From NCBI RefSeq assembly GCF_032362555.1, contig NC_083508.1:4245001-4309000 (forward strand): DNA of 64,000 nt, given 5' to 3'. The notes below the pieces were generated by a model. That model searched no databases. It worked only from the letters and a program-made list of their open reading frames with translations, and had not been told where the DNA came from. Below are positions 33,526 through 47,500 of this stretch, piece by piece (the first letter of the stretch is position 1; each line of letters opens with the position of its first letter). The position numbers were made by a program, and so were the translations under genes. Source of the stretch: Amyelois transitella. Taxonomy: Eukaryota > Arthropoda > Insecta > Lepidoptera > Pyralidae.

Positions 33526-35401
33526 ATGTCTGGAGACGATAATAAGAGCAATATGTCTTCAAAAGAGGAGGGAACAAGTAGTAATGTTAAGGGCAACTTA
33601 AAAAAATCAAATAACCCTAAGGAAGAGGCTTGGGGTTATGATTTATACCCAGAGCGCCGGGGGACGTTCAAACCATCTTTAGGCAATGTTGTCTTGGGCA
33701 AGGAGGGTAGGGAAAATATGGATAAATTGAAGTGTGAGAAAAATGTGTATGACTGTGTAAAGAATAGTAAGTATACTTACATTTTATTATATACCTAACC
33801 TTTGATGTGATCACAAATTTTTGTTTATTTGTTTCATTGCACTCTAGTAGCCTGCTACAGTTTGCCTGTCATATCTATTCTGTATTACTGAAGATATGGC
33901 CTACATACAAATGCAATAAAAACAATCAAAGTTACAGAGACTAAACTACTTTGTTATTTTGGTATAGATTTTCAGCTGTAAAACTAAATGGAGCGGGAAG
34001 CATAAATAATACTTATATGTTACATTCACCCATCGTATCTTTTATACTTATTGGGCAGGTGACCTCAAGACCACACTCACCGGAATTATGTAATGAATGA
34101 ATACTTATTTCAAAAAGATTTAATTATAATGCACTAGTTAGAACCTGAGCTTCTTGTATTACCTATTAATTTATTTTTTAAATTTCAGGTGCAATAGTGA
34201 AGATGATGATGGCAGCTTTAAAAAGCTCTGGTTGGTAAGTTATAAATCTATTGATTGAATTTAAATTTTACTGAATACAAAATATAATTTTTTTTGTTTA
34301 TCATAAATAATTGCCATTTCTCTCCTGTAAAATATATTATTAATGATGCAAGATTAGCCCAATCGCTAAAAACAAATTAAAAAATTTTTCTACTCTCTCC
34401 AGACTTTGTATGTATTTCATCTTTACATTTTCTCATGTGCATGTTCAGAAATTATAATTTGCTACCACTTTTTCTAATATCAAGTATTGAAATTTAAAAC
34501 ATGATTTTTTTTCACAGTCCTATTGATATCCGAAGACATATTTCATGCGAAGTTTGTGACTACTCTGTTAGTGGTGGATATGACCCAGAATTAAATCAAG
34601 TAAGAACTGAATATTTACCAAATACCGCTTGTTCCATTTCATTAAAATGGCAAATTAAAATTACATAAAAAATTACTTATACATATATAGACTCCCCAGA
34701 GATGACACATTGATATTTGGTAATGTACATGTACTGAACTTTAACCATTGGTTATTTAAATAAATATTTGAGACAATTTTTTTTTCTAGAATTTGTCACG
34801 GCCCTAGGCTAAAATATTATCATTATATTATTTCAAATTACAGATAGTAGTCTGCCAAAATGTGTCAACGAGAAAAGGCATGGTGCAGGGCGTGTTGGCT
34901 CATGAAATGATCCATATGTTCGACTATTGCCGGAATGAACTGAACTTTAAGAACATGGAACACTTGGCTTGCACGGAGATCAGGGCCGCGAACTTGACAC
35001 ATTGCTCGTTTACAAGCGCGTGGTCGCAGGGTGACGCGTCGTGGACCAAGATTAAACAAGCTCACCAGGTAATTATTCAATATAAAATGGCATGGGCAGG
35101 GCAATCAAATGGGCAAAAACACCACAGATCATATAATCGACATACTATTGGCATATTTATTACAGACCCTGTGCAAATTACATACTGTTATTATTTTGTG
35201 TTTCAGGATTGTGTGAAAACTAAAGCGCTGTATTCTGTGCTGGCCGTGAGGCAAATTGGCAAGGCGGAGGCGGTCGACATTATTGAGAAAGTTTTTCCGA
35301 AGTGTTATGCCGACTTGGAACCTATTGGGAGGCGAATAAGAAGAAATTCGGAGGATATGGAGAGGGCATTCAAAGAAGCAGCCTATTATGGGTATGAATA
35401 G
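33526..35401 (+). CDS. ATP23: ATP23, mitochondrial inner-membrane metalloprotease homolog (5 exons, 262 aa)
   Basis: Exons 33526-33766, 34189-34234, 34518-34599, 34844-35068 and 35207-35401 join in frame (789 nt, TAG). The zinc-protease motif HEMIH is at residues 143-147 (H143, E144, H147), within GVLAHEMIHMFDYCR, matching the M76 family. Conserved cysteines include CPIDIRRHISCEVC and the CTEIRAANL segment. In yeast, Atp23 removes the Atp6 presequence and helps assemble the ATP synthase F0 sector in the intermembrane space; human ATP23 (XRCC6BP1/KUB3) is the animal homolog. The first ~40 residues are Ser/Asn/Lys-rich and variable. Exon 2 is only 46 nt. AATAAA is at 35621-35626. Confidence 0.93.
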
Positions 35402-38400
35402 ATTCATACCTTAATATGATATTACATTATTTTGTGTGTATAAAAATTGAAAATATATGTAGGCATATTTGTTCAGGTAGGTCATTTAATCTTATTAAGA
35501 AACAACATTTTTGGTATCTTTTTTTGTATTTATTAGAAATGAATATTAAGTATGTGATTATTCATAGTAATTTAATTATTCTTTGCTAATAACGCGCATG
35601 GTACAATCCTTTTTATATAAAATAAAATATTTTTTAACAGTCAATTAGTTGTAGAGGTTAACATCATCTCCTGAACAAATTTTCATATATCTTTTCAATG
35701 TAGGAAAAGAAACGAATTGTCGTAGCATTTTGTAGATACTGTACATACTTACATAAAGTAGTAAATAATACACATTGACATGATTTAAAATAGTGTCTTT
35801 TATTTATATATTATTTTCATTTCCTTACTCAATATTAGATATTGTCTAGAATTCGAAAGTACTTAGGTAATACTGTCCTTACTTAATATGTTTAAATACG
35901 TAAGTAGCACAGGGATCACAAGCGTCATTCTACGTAAAGAACTTGCAGCAAAAGGACTGTAAGGCACGATCTTATTTACACAACAATACAACGAATTACA
36001 ACGATGATATGAGCAGTTAATGTTATTGTAATAATGGAAGTATCTTAATATTTTGTTAGCCACCATCCATCTATAACTAAATGTATCCTAGAGAAGCCTG
36101 TATGCGCCTACGGCCACGATTCTGGATTGGGTAAGTCAAGTTTTTACACGAAGCGACCCGTCTGACCTCTCCAACTATTGCAGAGGGACCTAATAGGTAT
36201 TTGTTCGATCATAGTTACACATCCAGTTGCCTGAATGTGCATGTTTCCTCACGATGTTTTTCATCATCATTTCGGTTTGTAATCTTAGGTATTAATGCAC
36301 GTTAACAACTTTGAAGTAACTGTTACATGGCTACCGTTGAATTTGAACCAGTGCATCATTCTTCAGTTATGACAGTCGAGGTGGTATTAAGGTAAAACAT
36401 TTGTACTTAATATTTATGGATAATTTCCTTGTCAGAGTCCCACATAACTGAGAGAAATACTAAGTTACGACAAGGAAGTATGTATGTACCGCGCAATTGA
36501 GCATATTATTTCAGATGGGTCTGACGCCAAATGAGCACTCACCAAAAATGTAGGTACACTTTGTACAATGTGCAATTCTCAACAGGGGCATTTCTCATAT
36601 TGTGTACTTCTCAAAATGAACCATCCGTAAAATGAGCACATTAGGCGAACTCCATATCAACAAACATATCGAGGTTTTCTTCAAGCTAACATCTTGTAAG
36701 CTTTTCTTATAACAGTATTAATTGAACACTTTTGTTACTTTATCAATAAACGCTCTTATTACTCCCAAACTTATCGTTGAAACTAAAATAATTACATACT
36801 AATGCTGTGTCTGCGAAGATACCGACCGACCGAGTACTTATTAACAAAAATATATTTACAAACGATACTTTTTTTTACCTAGAACTGATATTGAATCACG
36901 CCACTCCGATATTCATAGTAATCACTTACAGCTAAGGTTTTAATTTAAATATTCAAGTTATCACCCTAATTAAAATTGGGGGACGGAGAGATATGCTAGA
37001 TATTTAATATTGGTAACTACTAATGGCCAATATACCACAAAATGATTATATAATCATATCTAAGTCGAAGCAAATTATTCGTACGAAGTACTTAGTTTGT
37101 GCAGTCTAATAATTGTGCTTCTTTAAAAAATTGGACGAAAAATGTTAGTTACCTATCTAATCACAATCTAAGCTGAATTTAATTCTTAGTTCCTAATAAA
37201 TTTAATGACTAGGTATTGGTTCGTTTTATAAGATCTTGTAAAAGAAACGGATTAGATTGAAAAAGGAAGGATTTTGCAATAGATTAACTTGACCAAAATA
37301 TCCCATCACCACCCACTCTACCGACCTTCCGGTTATCGTCGCCGAATCTCTAACAGCGCACCATTTCTTGGATTCCTACAAAATATGTTTGATGTCCCTT
37401 TAAATCTGTATTACTCACCCCACCCTCTATTCTAGGGGAGGCTGACGATATAAGTTAAGTATGTCTCGCGAAACCATGCCATAGCTGAGTTACTTTTGAA
37501 CAGTAAATATTCATGTTCAAGTTCATATTTTAAATTATAGCTTATTATTTCTATATTCGATAAACCCTTTCAATTGTTTCGCCCGAGTGTTGATTATTCA
37601 GTCAACTTTTCCTTTTATTGTTATAACGAGAATAAATAATTAAAGGTACATAATAACATTAAGATACATTATGGAAATAACTATAAAATATACATAAAAG
37701 TTTAAAACTTAAAGAAAAGGAAAATAATTTTTGTATCTACTTAATATACCTATTTACATAAACCATGAGCACTATTTTATTAAAATTATTTTGATTTTAT
37801 TATAACAACTCATATTAATATAATAAACTTATAAATAACGTTACTAGTAGTAATCTAGAAAACAATATTTAATTATTATTCAAGGAATATCTATTTTATA
37901 TTTATTTATTGTACCATCATCATAGTTAATTTTTTTGGTCTTCAGACCAGCGAGAAAGTGTATGTTCGCCTGACACATAAGAAAAATAATGGATCCGTTC
38001 ATAATACCATTTTGAATACTCGAGTTAAAATGATTGGTCATGGCTATTCTATATAATTATTGGATAGCCATTTTAGTTGGTCAGCGGTTTTTTATCGACA
38101 GAGTTATGTATTTTCTATAGTTATAAATAGATAGTGCCTACCCTGTTATTTCCTAAATTGCATTAAAATAACAAGCAGAGTCTTAGTTCAAGTAACCGAT
38201 TGTGAACTCACCTACCCACTTAAAAAAGGCGAATGTCAGCTGTGCCACTATGTAATATCATGTCATCCATTTTATATGTGAATAGGACGAGCATATCATT
38301 TATTTCTTACATCTTCATTAATTTTGGTCCAAGCTGCCATCACCAAACAAGATATATTTGTCAATTTTCGTCACAAGGTATTTTATTTGATCGTCTTTAC

Positions 38401-38599
38401 TATAAACATACCAAATAGGAATATGGTACACTCCGTAAACTCCCGATTTTAAATATAAAATAGTAAAACTATGTTTATAAATTAATCATTGTTCAAACAG
38501 GATTTGTAAATCGACTAGCAATTCTTCTAATATAACATCTAACACAATAAAGTCTTTGCAGGCACAATGATCACATTTCGTATCGTGATACTTAACACT
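35402..38599. other. 3.2-kb intergenic region between ATP23 and the channel gene
   Basis: No gene recognised. It contains the two facing 3' UTRs. A repeat fragment at about 36110-36300 ('ggtaagtcaagtttttacacgaagcgaccc', 'acacatccagttgcctgaatgtgcatg') is of a type also seen at 60225-60400. A possible poly(A) signal of the channel gene (TTTATT on plus) is at 38382-38387. Confidence 0.45.
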
Positions 38600-41500
38600 T
38601 CACTTATTATTTCTTTGGTGGGCCTCATAGAGGTATGCTGTCCAGTAAATGATGTTGAAGAGTAGGAAGCTCATGGGGAATAGCATGAGCGCGAATCTGT
38701 CGAGGGAGCCATGTTGGGCGCCACAGAACATGATGGCGCGTTCTATGAGCGACGCGATGCGCGCCCGCGTGTTGGTCGGCGTCGCAGGAGACTGCATCGC
38801 CATGGCTTCTAGCATTGGTGAGTCCTGGCGTTGGTATCGATATAAATTAATAAGTGTAATTTAGTAAAATATAGATAAAGAGAGAAAAGGAAGAATGACT
38901 CAGCTGCTTGATTTTTAAACTTAAGACCAATCAAATGATAGAAAATCTTTGATGTTAATCTTTATTGGGTGATGTTTCTAACACTTTTAAAGGTAAGTTA
39001 TCACCTACGTAAGGCTTCTAAGACAAACTCAATTTCCAGAAAGAAATAGTGGTACAAACAAGCCTTTGTATTTAAATTCATAATTGGGACATTTTGAATG
39101 AAAGCGTTATTTATAGTGTTCAGTGAGCCTAAAATAACCGAGCTTCATTACAAACATCAACTACGCACGAACGAATTAGCAAACATGCTTTAAAAGCTGT
39201 GCAAACATTGTTCACTTGCTTTTACAAGACATTTCAAGCACATTTATAAAAGAGGTTAAACTGAATCAATTAACGGCTTCTTTATAAATCCCGTTGAAAC
39301 CTACATAAATCCTTAATTGTTTTTTTTTACATTAGTTTTAATAGTTTCTAATTTGCAGTGTAAAAAAATGTGATGCTATTTTGGTATCCATCAAAACGTA
39401 ATGCCAATTAACATTTTCTACTTCTATAATTACCAATTACAGTAGACAATAATTTTATATCTCGCCATTAATTTGCTCTATCACGCCTTAATGTTTCAGT
39501 TCGATTTTTTTTACCAAATCAGTAGCGGAATATATATGTATGTTTTACCTACTTTTTAACTATCAACATTGTCTCATCTCGAGCTCAACTATATAATTAA
39601 AGGAATACTATAGGCAATCTATGTATGTAAATATGCCACCAGTGGGCAAAGAATATTACGCGAGTAGCTCTATCTATCACACAGTGCAGTTTTTATAATT
39701 TACTTTACCTTACTAGTCGTAACTGATCTTGACTCACATCCAATCCTATTTTGCCTCCAATTCCTTTTTCCCGATCGGGATGACTAAAAATTGGGGGCTT
39801 TGTTTGAATTTAAGAACTATTCGTAGGTTCGTGATTATAGATATTTTATTCTGATTGTGCTGTAGAAACAACAGCTTCTTAAAGCTTAAACCGAAATGTT
39901 AAACGGTGATACTTTTACTTTTGCAATAAGAATACAAAAGGTATATGACAGTTCTGGCCATTTACTGAAAAGTGCACCCTTTTTAGTAAATAGAATTTTA
40001 TATTTTTTTACAAGAATTTAAATTTTTACGGACAAAGGCGCGATACCATTCCAAATAGAAAAAAATTTAATAGACTTTTCCACTTAATTAGTCACATTCA
40101 CAATGCAAATTGCCAATGTTCTTGTAATATATGATGTAAAAAGTAATTTAAACAATTACCCTCTGTATAGTTTGATGAGAGAACTGTTGCTTGAGGCCTT
40201 CGTCTTCGACGCTCAGCTGCGGGGTGAACACTGCTCCCTGTGGCGTCCCTGTCACTGGCGTACTTAATCTCTGCAGATAATATAGATTTTAAGCTTAAGT
40301 TTCACTGGATTTTAACAAAAATAATGTAAATGGCAGCTACTGCTTTATGACGGCTGTACAATTTGTTGCTATATATGTTATATTTTTATTTTCCTGAACA
40401 CCGTAGATTCGAAGTCGATTTTGTCGAGAAAGCGAACGCTGTTACTACAGCGCACTCCTTCCGTGATTCAGATCATTAAACGGAAAGATTGGCAGAACCA
40501 TGAGTGGTGTTGAGAAATTGGCTCTATTTAACTCATAAGATTATCCATTTTTAAGTGAATCTTAAAAAAAATCAATTGTCAAGTAGTAGTAAAGCATTAC
40601 CTGTGCGTGATTGGTCAACTGAGGGGCGAGTTGTACGGCAGACGCTGCTCTGCGCAAGTCCTGCCGCCGCTGGCACCAACTCTTGTCGTACCGGATCCCG
40701 AATAAAACCACGAAGTACTCCATGAGCGCGAGAAACACGAAGATGGTGCACCATATCAGCCACACTTCGATGCATTTCAGCTCGAGGGCGTCGGGCGAAT
40801 TTGTGCTGGAAATTTGTTAAGGAGAAATTAGTTTCGTGAATTTTAAACCTGCTTTTCCATCATCGTTTTAAGTTATAAGCTTACTGTGATAAAAATGTCA
40901 ATATCAATATAAGACATTCTCGGCTACTATCAGGTAGTGACAGGCCGCAGCCGCAAAACGTTTCCATCAGAAAGTACGAAGAGAAATTCTTCCAGGTTTT
41001 TCAGAGTTCATAATTTTTTGCATATTTTTTTTGATATTAATAACGTCTAAACCAACCAAAAATAAAAAATAAAAACAAAAAGTAAAAGATTATTTTCCAA
41101 TTGGATCTGAACGGCTTCATGAAAGACGTGATCGTACTCTTCTTACCCATCCAAGAAAGCGCGATAAAATTTGACTGATCAGTTTTACCTGACTGTATCA
41201 AACATGGTGACAAGAGACAGCAGAGTGGTGACCAACAACACCATCCGCCCGGGCACTATCTCCGGGATCACGCAGAAGCTGCCCCACGAGATGATGACGA
41301 ATAACGTCGAGGGTAAGTAGCTCTCGAGAAGGTAACTCCTCAGCTCTCTGGACAGCTTGATTTGGAGACGGGCGGCAGAGTGATCGCCTAAAAACATTCC
41401 GGTTTTATTGTGTTGTGGTATTGTTCATTTGTTCACGGGCAGGTGTAAACAATCTTGAAATGTCTTTTTATCGAGAAAAAATCTGCTGAACGTAGCCTTT

Positions 41501-44500
41501 CAGTATTTTCAATACTGTTAGCTCTGTCTACCTCGTAAGAGAGAGACACGTTTTTATATGTATGCACCTATGTACATTTATTCATAAGACATACAAAAAA
41601 AAAATGGTTAAAGGCAAAAGTAATTCAATTTGAAATGTTTTGTCTACTTGTGTAAATTAATTTATAAATTTATTTTGTTTACCAAATAACGTTTTCAAGA
41701 TTGTTCACTTTTATTTCAGTAGGTACCCAAAGTACAATATGCCATTACAAAGGTCTAATGTACTGTGCTGAATTGTAAGAATTTCAAACTCAAACTACTG
41801 AGCTCAGTTTTTATGAAAGATTCATAATGGTGCTGACTAACGGAATAATATAAGTCATAATAATCCAATTTCCATGGTGTTGACATATAAGGATTATAAT
41901 AGTACGTATATATATATAAATAAATAAATACAAAAATATATATATACTGGACAAATTAATCAGGTTGAGTTAGCCTCGAAGTGAGTTCGAAACTTGTGTT
42001 ACGAGATACTCAATCAACGATACTATATTTTATTATAAATAGTTATATAGATGAACATCAAAGACCTAGGCCAGTCAGAGAAAGTTGGTTGCCCATCATG
42101 CCCTGGATTCGAACCCGAGACCTCCGTTGTCACAGACAAGCTAACTACCGCTGCGCCACATATATATACGTAACTACTTATGCAGGTACGTATAGGTAAT
42201 TAGTATTAAATATTTGTAGTGCTATTTTCATTATCTTACCTTAAAATATGTAAGGAATGCTAATGTTAGTACTTTTAATATTACGGTGCCGCTATGAACT
42301 AGGTTAAGAAAAAATTAAGTACTTATTATACTGTGAAGTTTTATATGTAGGTTAGATGTTACGCAAAAACTACTGTAGATGACACAATTTGATCAACATA
42401 AATATAAAGTAAAAAATAAGAAACCCCAGCTTGAAAAAAAGAAATAATAATTTGATAATTTTGGGCGTTTTTTATAGTTATTAGGGTAGTCATTTTTGTA
42501 TTCACACATTTTCTTTATTCTTGGCTTGATCAACAGTTGTTTTCAAAACTGATGGTTCGTAAAAAGAACATGTAGGAGATGTCTAAGATATATTATAATA
42601 TAATATGCTATAAAAAACATTAGAAAAGATTTCACTGTTAGCCGACACCAGGAAATTTCGATACCTCTTTTTGTTAGTGTTTTCGACATTTAGTCGCCAC
42701 CTCCGACATTACCACTGGACTTTATAAAAGTGTTATGTAACTACAAAAACGTGTGAATATTCTAAGCTTTTATTTATCCACTTTAATATTCAAAGTATTA
42801 TATTCTACATACAATCATGCGACATAGAATATATATTATAATTACATACAACATACATATACAACGAATTGCCAGGCACGGATGTAATCGAACTAATGAC
42901 TCACTTTTCTCGCACGTGACGTACCAATAATTTTCGCTAGAAATATTTTCCTTATTTACCAATTTCCAGGTCTTCGCACATGTGTCAAGGGGTTCTATTA
43001 TTTTTTTTTATTGTGATTGTATCTGCGAACTGCTTGATAAAATTATAATTATTTGTTTATTTAAAACTTTATTGCACAAAAATGTACAAAAGATGGATTT
43101 CATTTCTTTACCAGTCTACCATCTGACCGAAGTACGATTACAATATGGCAAGTACGATTACTTACATTACTCATTTTGAGCGTCAAAATTAAGTATTATT
43201 CTCGCAATATTTGCATGTACGTATTTTCTATGCACGAGTTGCGGTTGCTCGTTTAGTATAATCTGTAATACATTGTAACCCGTGAATTGTCAAAGTCACA
43301 TCCGCGCCAAGCCATGCGGGCGGCATGCCAGCGCATTAGGCGTAATGCAGGCGCAAACTTAAGCGCAAAGCAATAAATATACATTTACCTTCACCATAAG
43401 TGCGAATATGATTACTTTTGTCCGTGACGAAGGTGACAACGTATTTGGGGAGTCGGAACTCGCTGCGCTGCCCCGGGCCGGAGGCGAGCCCCCGCCACGC
43501 CGCCACGTCTCGCCACTCGAATCTGATGTCTTCTGTTGTGTACTTATCTATAATCAGAGGGTCACGAATGTTGATATGTTTTATTTTCCCTCTTTCTCTA
43601 ACTTAAACGATAGAGAGAGAGGGAAGTTAAGACATATGCCTTGTTAACGTTCGTGAATAACCCATTAATTGTAGTTGACACATCGGCATAATGAATCGGT
43701 TTCGATAGCTTTCGTTCGTCACGTTTAGATGGTTTGACAAACGCCAATGCCCACATTCGAGGGTAAACGTGTGCACGCATCTTAAAAAAAGTATACTGGA
43801 ATCGTTCGAGTAATATGGACAAGATAATGCTCGTATTTCCGTACAGGTTTGTACAGCAAATCATATTTAAAAAATATATAAAACAAAGGCGTATTTAATG
43901 TTAATAAGCGGCATATTTTTGACAAAAAAAATAATATATGCTATAATGCAAAATAAATTTACAACAACATGTAGAGTTAACACTGAACGGAAATTGTTTC
44001 AAAGTGTTATTTACTACTATTTAATACTAGGCACCAATCAAACAACTCACACTTAACACTAATCAAGTGAATACGAGTCCTAAGAGTAGAAAGGTAATCT
44101 GATATCATGGCCAATTAAAAGGTGAAGAAAACCTATATTGTACCAAAAAATAAAAACATTTATATCATAAATAAAAATAAAAATAATAATATAAAAAAAA
44201 AACATTGAAATGAAGAAAAAGTACAAAATGACTTTGATCTTCGTAGTCAAAACTCGTAGCTATGCTACGAACCGCGCTACGACAGCGCCTACGCATCTGA
44301 GCTACGTTAGACCTCAACGAGTCATTATCGTAGAGTCGTAGACACAGTTACGAAAGCACACTGCATAGGTGGAATAATGCATACTAATTTAAAAGTGAAA
44401 GTGTAATATTTTGTCAAGCTTTCTCGTCACAACCACTGAACTGTATAGTATATACATAGTATCATCAAATATATCTATATATTTCTTTGCCAAAAAACTG

Positions 44501-47500
44501 AGTTATATTGACCGCAGAATATACTTTCTACGGTTACTTTTAAATAAAGAGTGTGAGTGTGAAATGTGCTTTTTTATGAGACATCTGTGTTTAAAAAGGG
44601 ATTCTAAAATCTTGGATTTTACTGTAATTGATCAATCTTATTTGATTAAAGAATATCTAAAGCAAAACTTTGGTATTAAGGTTCCATGGAGTGTGAAGCG
44701 GAATCTACGAATATAAGAAATTCCGTGGGAACCGTAGTAGCCCTATGATTCAGAGACCGTGAATCGAATCCCATGGGAAACAAATGCAGGTCACCGTTAA
44801 TTACACACAAATGCATTCTTATGTAAATTTAATTATTAAAAGTGCGATGGTATCATGCAAATCATTGTAAGGCCGTGATCTAAAAATACAAAAGATAAGA
44901 TCTATATACACTTATTAATTACTTAGAGGTAAGTTACACCAATCATTTACTTACCAAAATTTCTGAATATGTTAAGAGTTAAGTAGGAAGTTAGGTGATG
45001 GTATCTTTTTAAGTGTATGTACCTAGTTTAAATTGATTTGCGATTAATTCAATACTCACCTTTATCAATTTAAACTCCATTTAAATGGTATTTTTCAAAG
45101 AAAATCCTTCCCAGTCGAAAGCCATTTCAGTAAATTTTTAAAATGAACCAATTTATATAATACTTGATTATTTATAACAACATACTTAAATAAATTGCCC
45201 TCTATCATAGCGGCTTGACAGAAAAACTGTTGACTTAGGATTTATTTACAATTATTATGTTGATCTTATCTAAACAATAAACTGTTTACAAAAGTAAATG
45301 CATATAATACTTTATATTCCCGGATTAACCTCCTGTAAAAATTTTTAAGTATCTACGTTTAAATCGTATGTAATATATTTAAGACATATTCACTTCTTGC
45401 AAATAGGTACTCACTTAGGTACTTACAGAAAATAAATAGTTTAAGGTCATCATAAAAAAAAATTTAATACTATACCCTCATCTTTGTTTTAATAGGCAAT
45501 AACTTTATGTAATAAGTATTTATCTGTATAATTATGTTGGTTGAAGGTGCTCTATAAAAGCAGATGCTTATTTATGTTGCAATCTTTATTTATGTATACA
45601 TGTATGTATATGTATATGTTAATTGACTTTTGTTTTTATTAATATCTTTAGGTTGTTCTAAGTCTTTTTTGGTGGTTTTGTTTATTTGGTTGCCGGTTTT
45701 TGATTTTTCTACTTTTTAACCGCCTTCCAAAAATGTGGTTCTCGGTATGTATGTTTGTCCGCTATTGTTTCGCGTTTCGCTAAACCAATTTGGATTGCGG
45801 TTTTCAGGAAAGTATTTATTACACTTAAGAGAAAGTTTTAGAAATTAAGCCTGGATAATCTGGACCATTCTTTGTCAAGGAATTTTAAAATGATAGTGAA
45901 GTACTTAATAACTTTGTATAATAATGTTTGCCAATTACCGGTAACAATGATCACCTACACAATATGGTAATACTAGCGTTAACAAAATATAATATTTAAA
46001 TATTACAACCCTCTGCCTATTTACACTTGCAGGAATCGTGATCACTATATTTTTGTATGATTGAGTTAGTTGAGCATTGGAATTAGATGCGAGGACTTCG
46101 GGAATAATGAGAGAACAGATTGGACTAATAACCGTTGACTTACAACTACTGAAATCAATGGCGCAGTTCTGTACATCTAGTGGATACAGAACAAAATCCA
46201 TCTCGCATTTTATTGTAATAGTTGCCCTGAAAAAGAAGAAAATATATTTTTATTATCATATAGACATAAGTTTATCTTCTTGCAAAGGTTGCGGAGATAT
46301 AAGATGGATGTCGCTTCGTGTAAAAATCTGACTTGCACATCGGGTTCACCGCCCTCTTTTTTATTATTATTAGTTGTACGTAATAAATTTACCAATGTTA
46401 CCTTTCAGCAATTATTTGGCAAGATTTGGCAATTTTTTCCGATCTCCAATTAAATCTATATCTTGTGGCAACAAAATTTTAATATATACGATAGATATAG
46501 CGTGTTAAAAAAGTTTTGAAGCGCGCCACTTTTTACATCAATCCAAATCATAAAGCATTCGAAGGACACGCTACAAAGTGCATTTTCATAACAACTATAA
46601 AAATAAAATTATAACAAAAGACGAACCCAATACTGACTGAGACGGTGCCATTGGAATACAGTCTCAGAGAGGCCATGTCGTTGAAGACCGAGAGGATCTT
46701 CATGGACTGCAGCTGGTAGATGTACAGGTCGGGGGTCCAGATCAGCTGCCGGAATTCCCACGGGAGGTCAATGAGGTTCATCCCGGGAGGCACGTGCAGG
46801 CGCATGTCCTCCCATGACGCTTGAAGGAACACGTCCAAGGTTATTTCCTGGAAGAAGAATTAATAATTTTAGTTGTCATTTGTTTTATAAATAAATTATT
46901 TTTTATTGTAGATACAATGTTTCGTTGTAAAGTCTAACCCTCCCTTGTGTTGATTTAGTAGGAGACAAAGGCGGCGGAGGTCAGACGGGAATCGCTTCAT
47001 GTTAAAATACTTGACTTACCTTGCCATCGTGGTTAAAGAGACCCTCGGGATCTTCTCCAGAAAGTTGAGGTTGTAACGGGGACGAACGCCAGGACGATGG
47101 CGTTTCATTGTCAAAGCACGTCATTTCTATCAAACGCGTCAAGTACCTAACTCTTATTTTCTACTGCCCCATAAAATTTGTACTAATATTCAGTTGAGGT
47201 ACTTAAAGTATGAATGAGAATTTTTGTCGATGAAATGGTAAAGGGTTATATACCTAAGTATAGCAAAAATACTATGTTCAATTTATTTTTCCACACTAAT
47301 GCAACTAAACTAATACGATTTTACAAGTAGGTACCTATCTATCGAAATAAAGGTGAAAGGTTATACTTAAATTAATTAAAAGTCGTAAGATAGAAATAAT
47401 AAGAAAGAAGTTTATTTTAGAAACTCATGTATTTTTTGATAATAAGACATTTAACGATCGATTTTGTACCTACGGAAAAGGACTAAGATATTTTATCTTT

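Noticed and set aside
44411-44716. 101-codon open frame, plus strand
   Set aside because: No ATG near its start, no recognised domain, no splice support, and it lies in a channel intron next to repeats.
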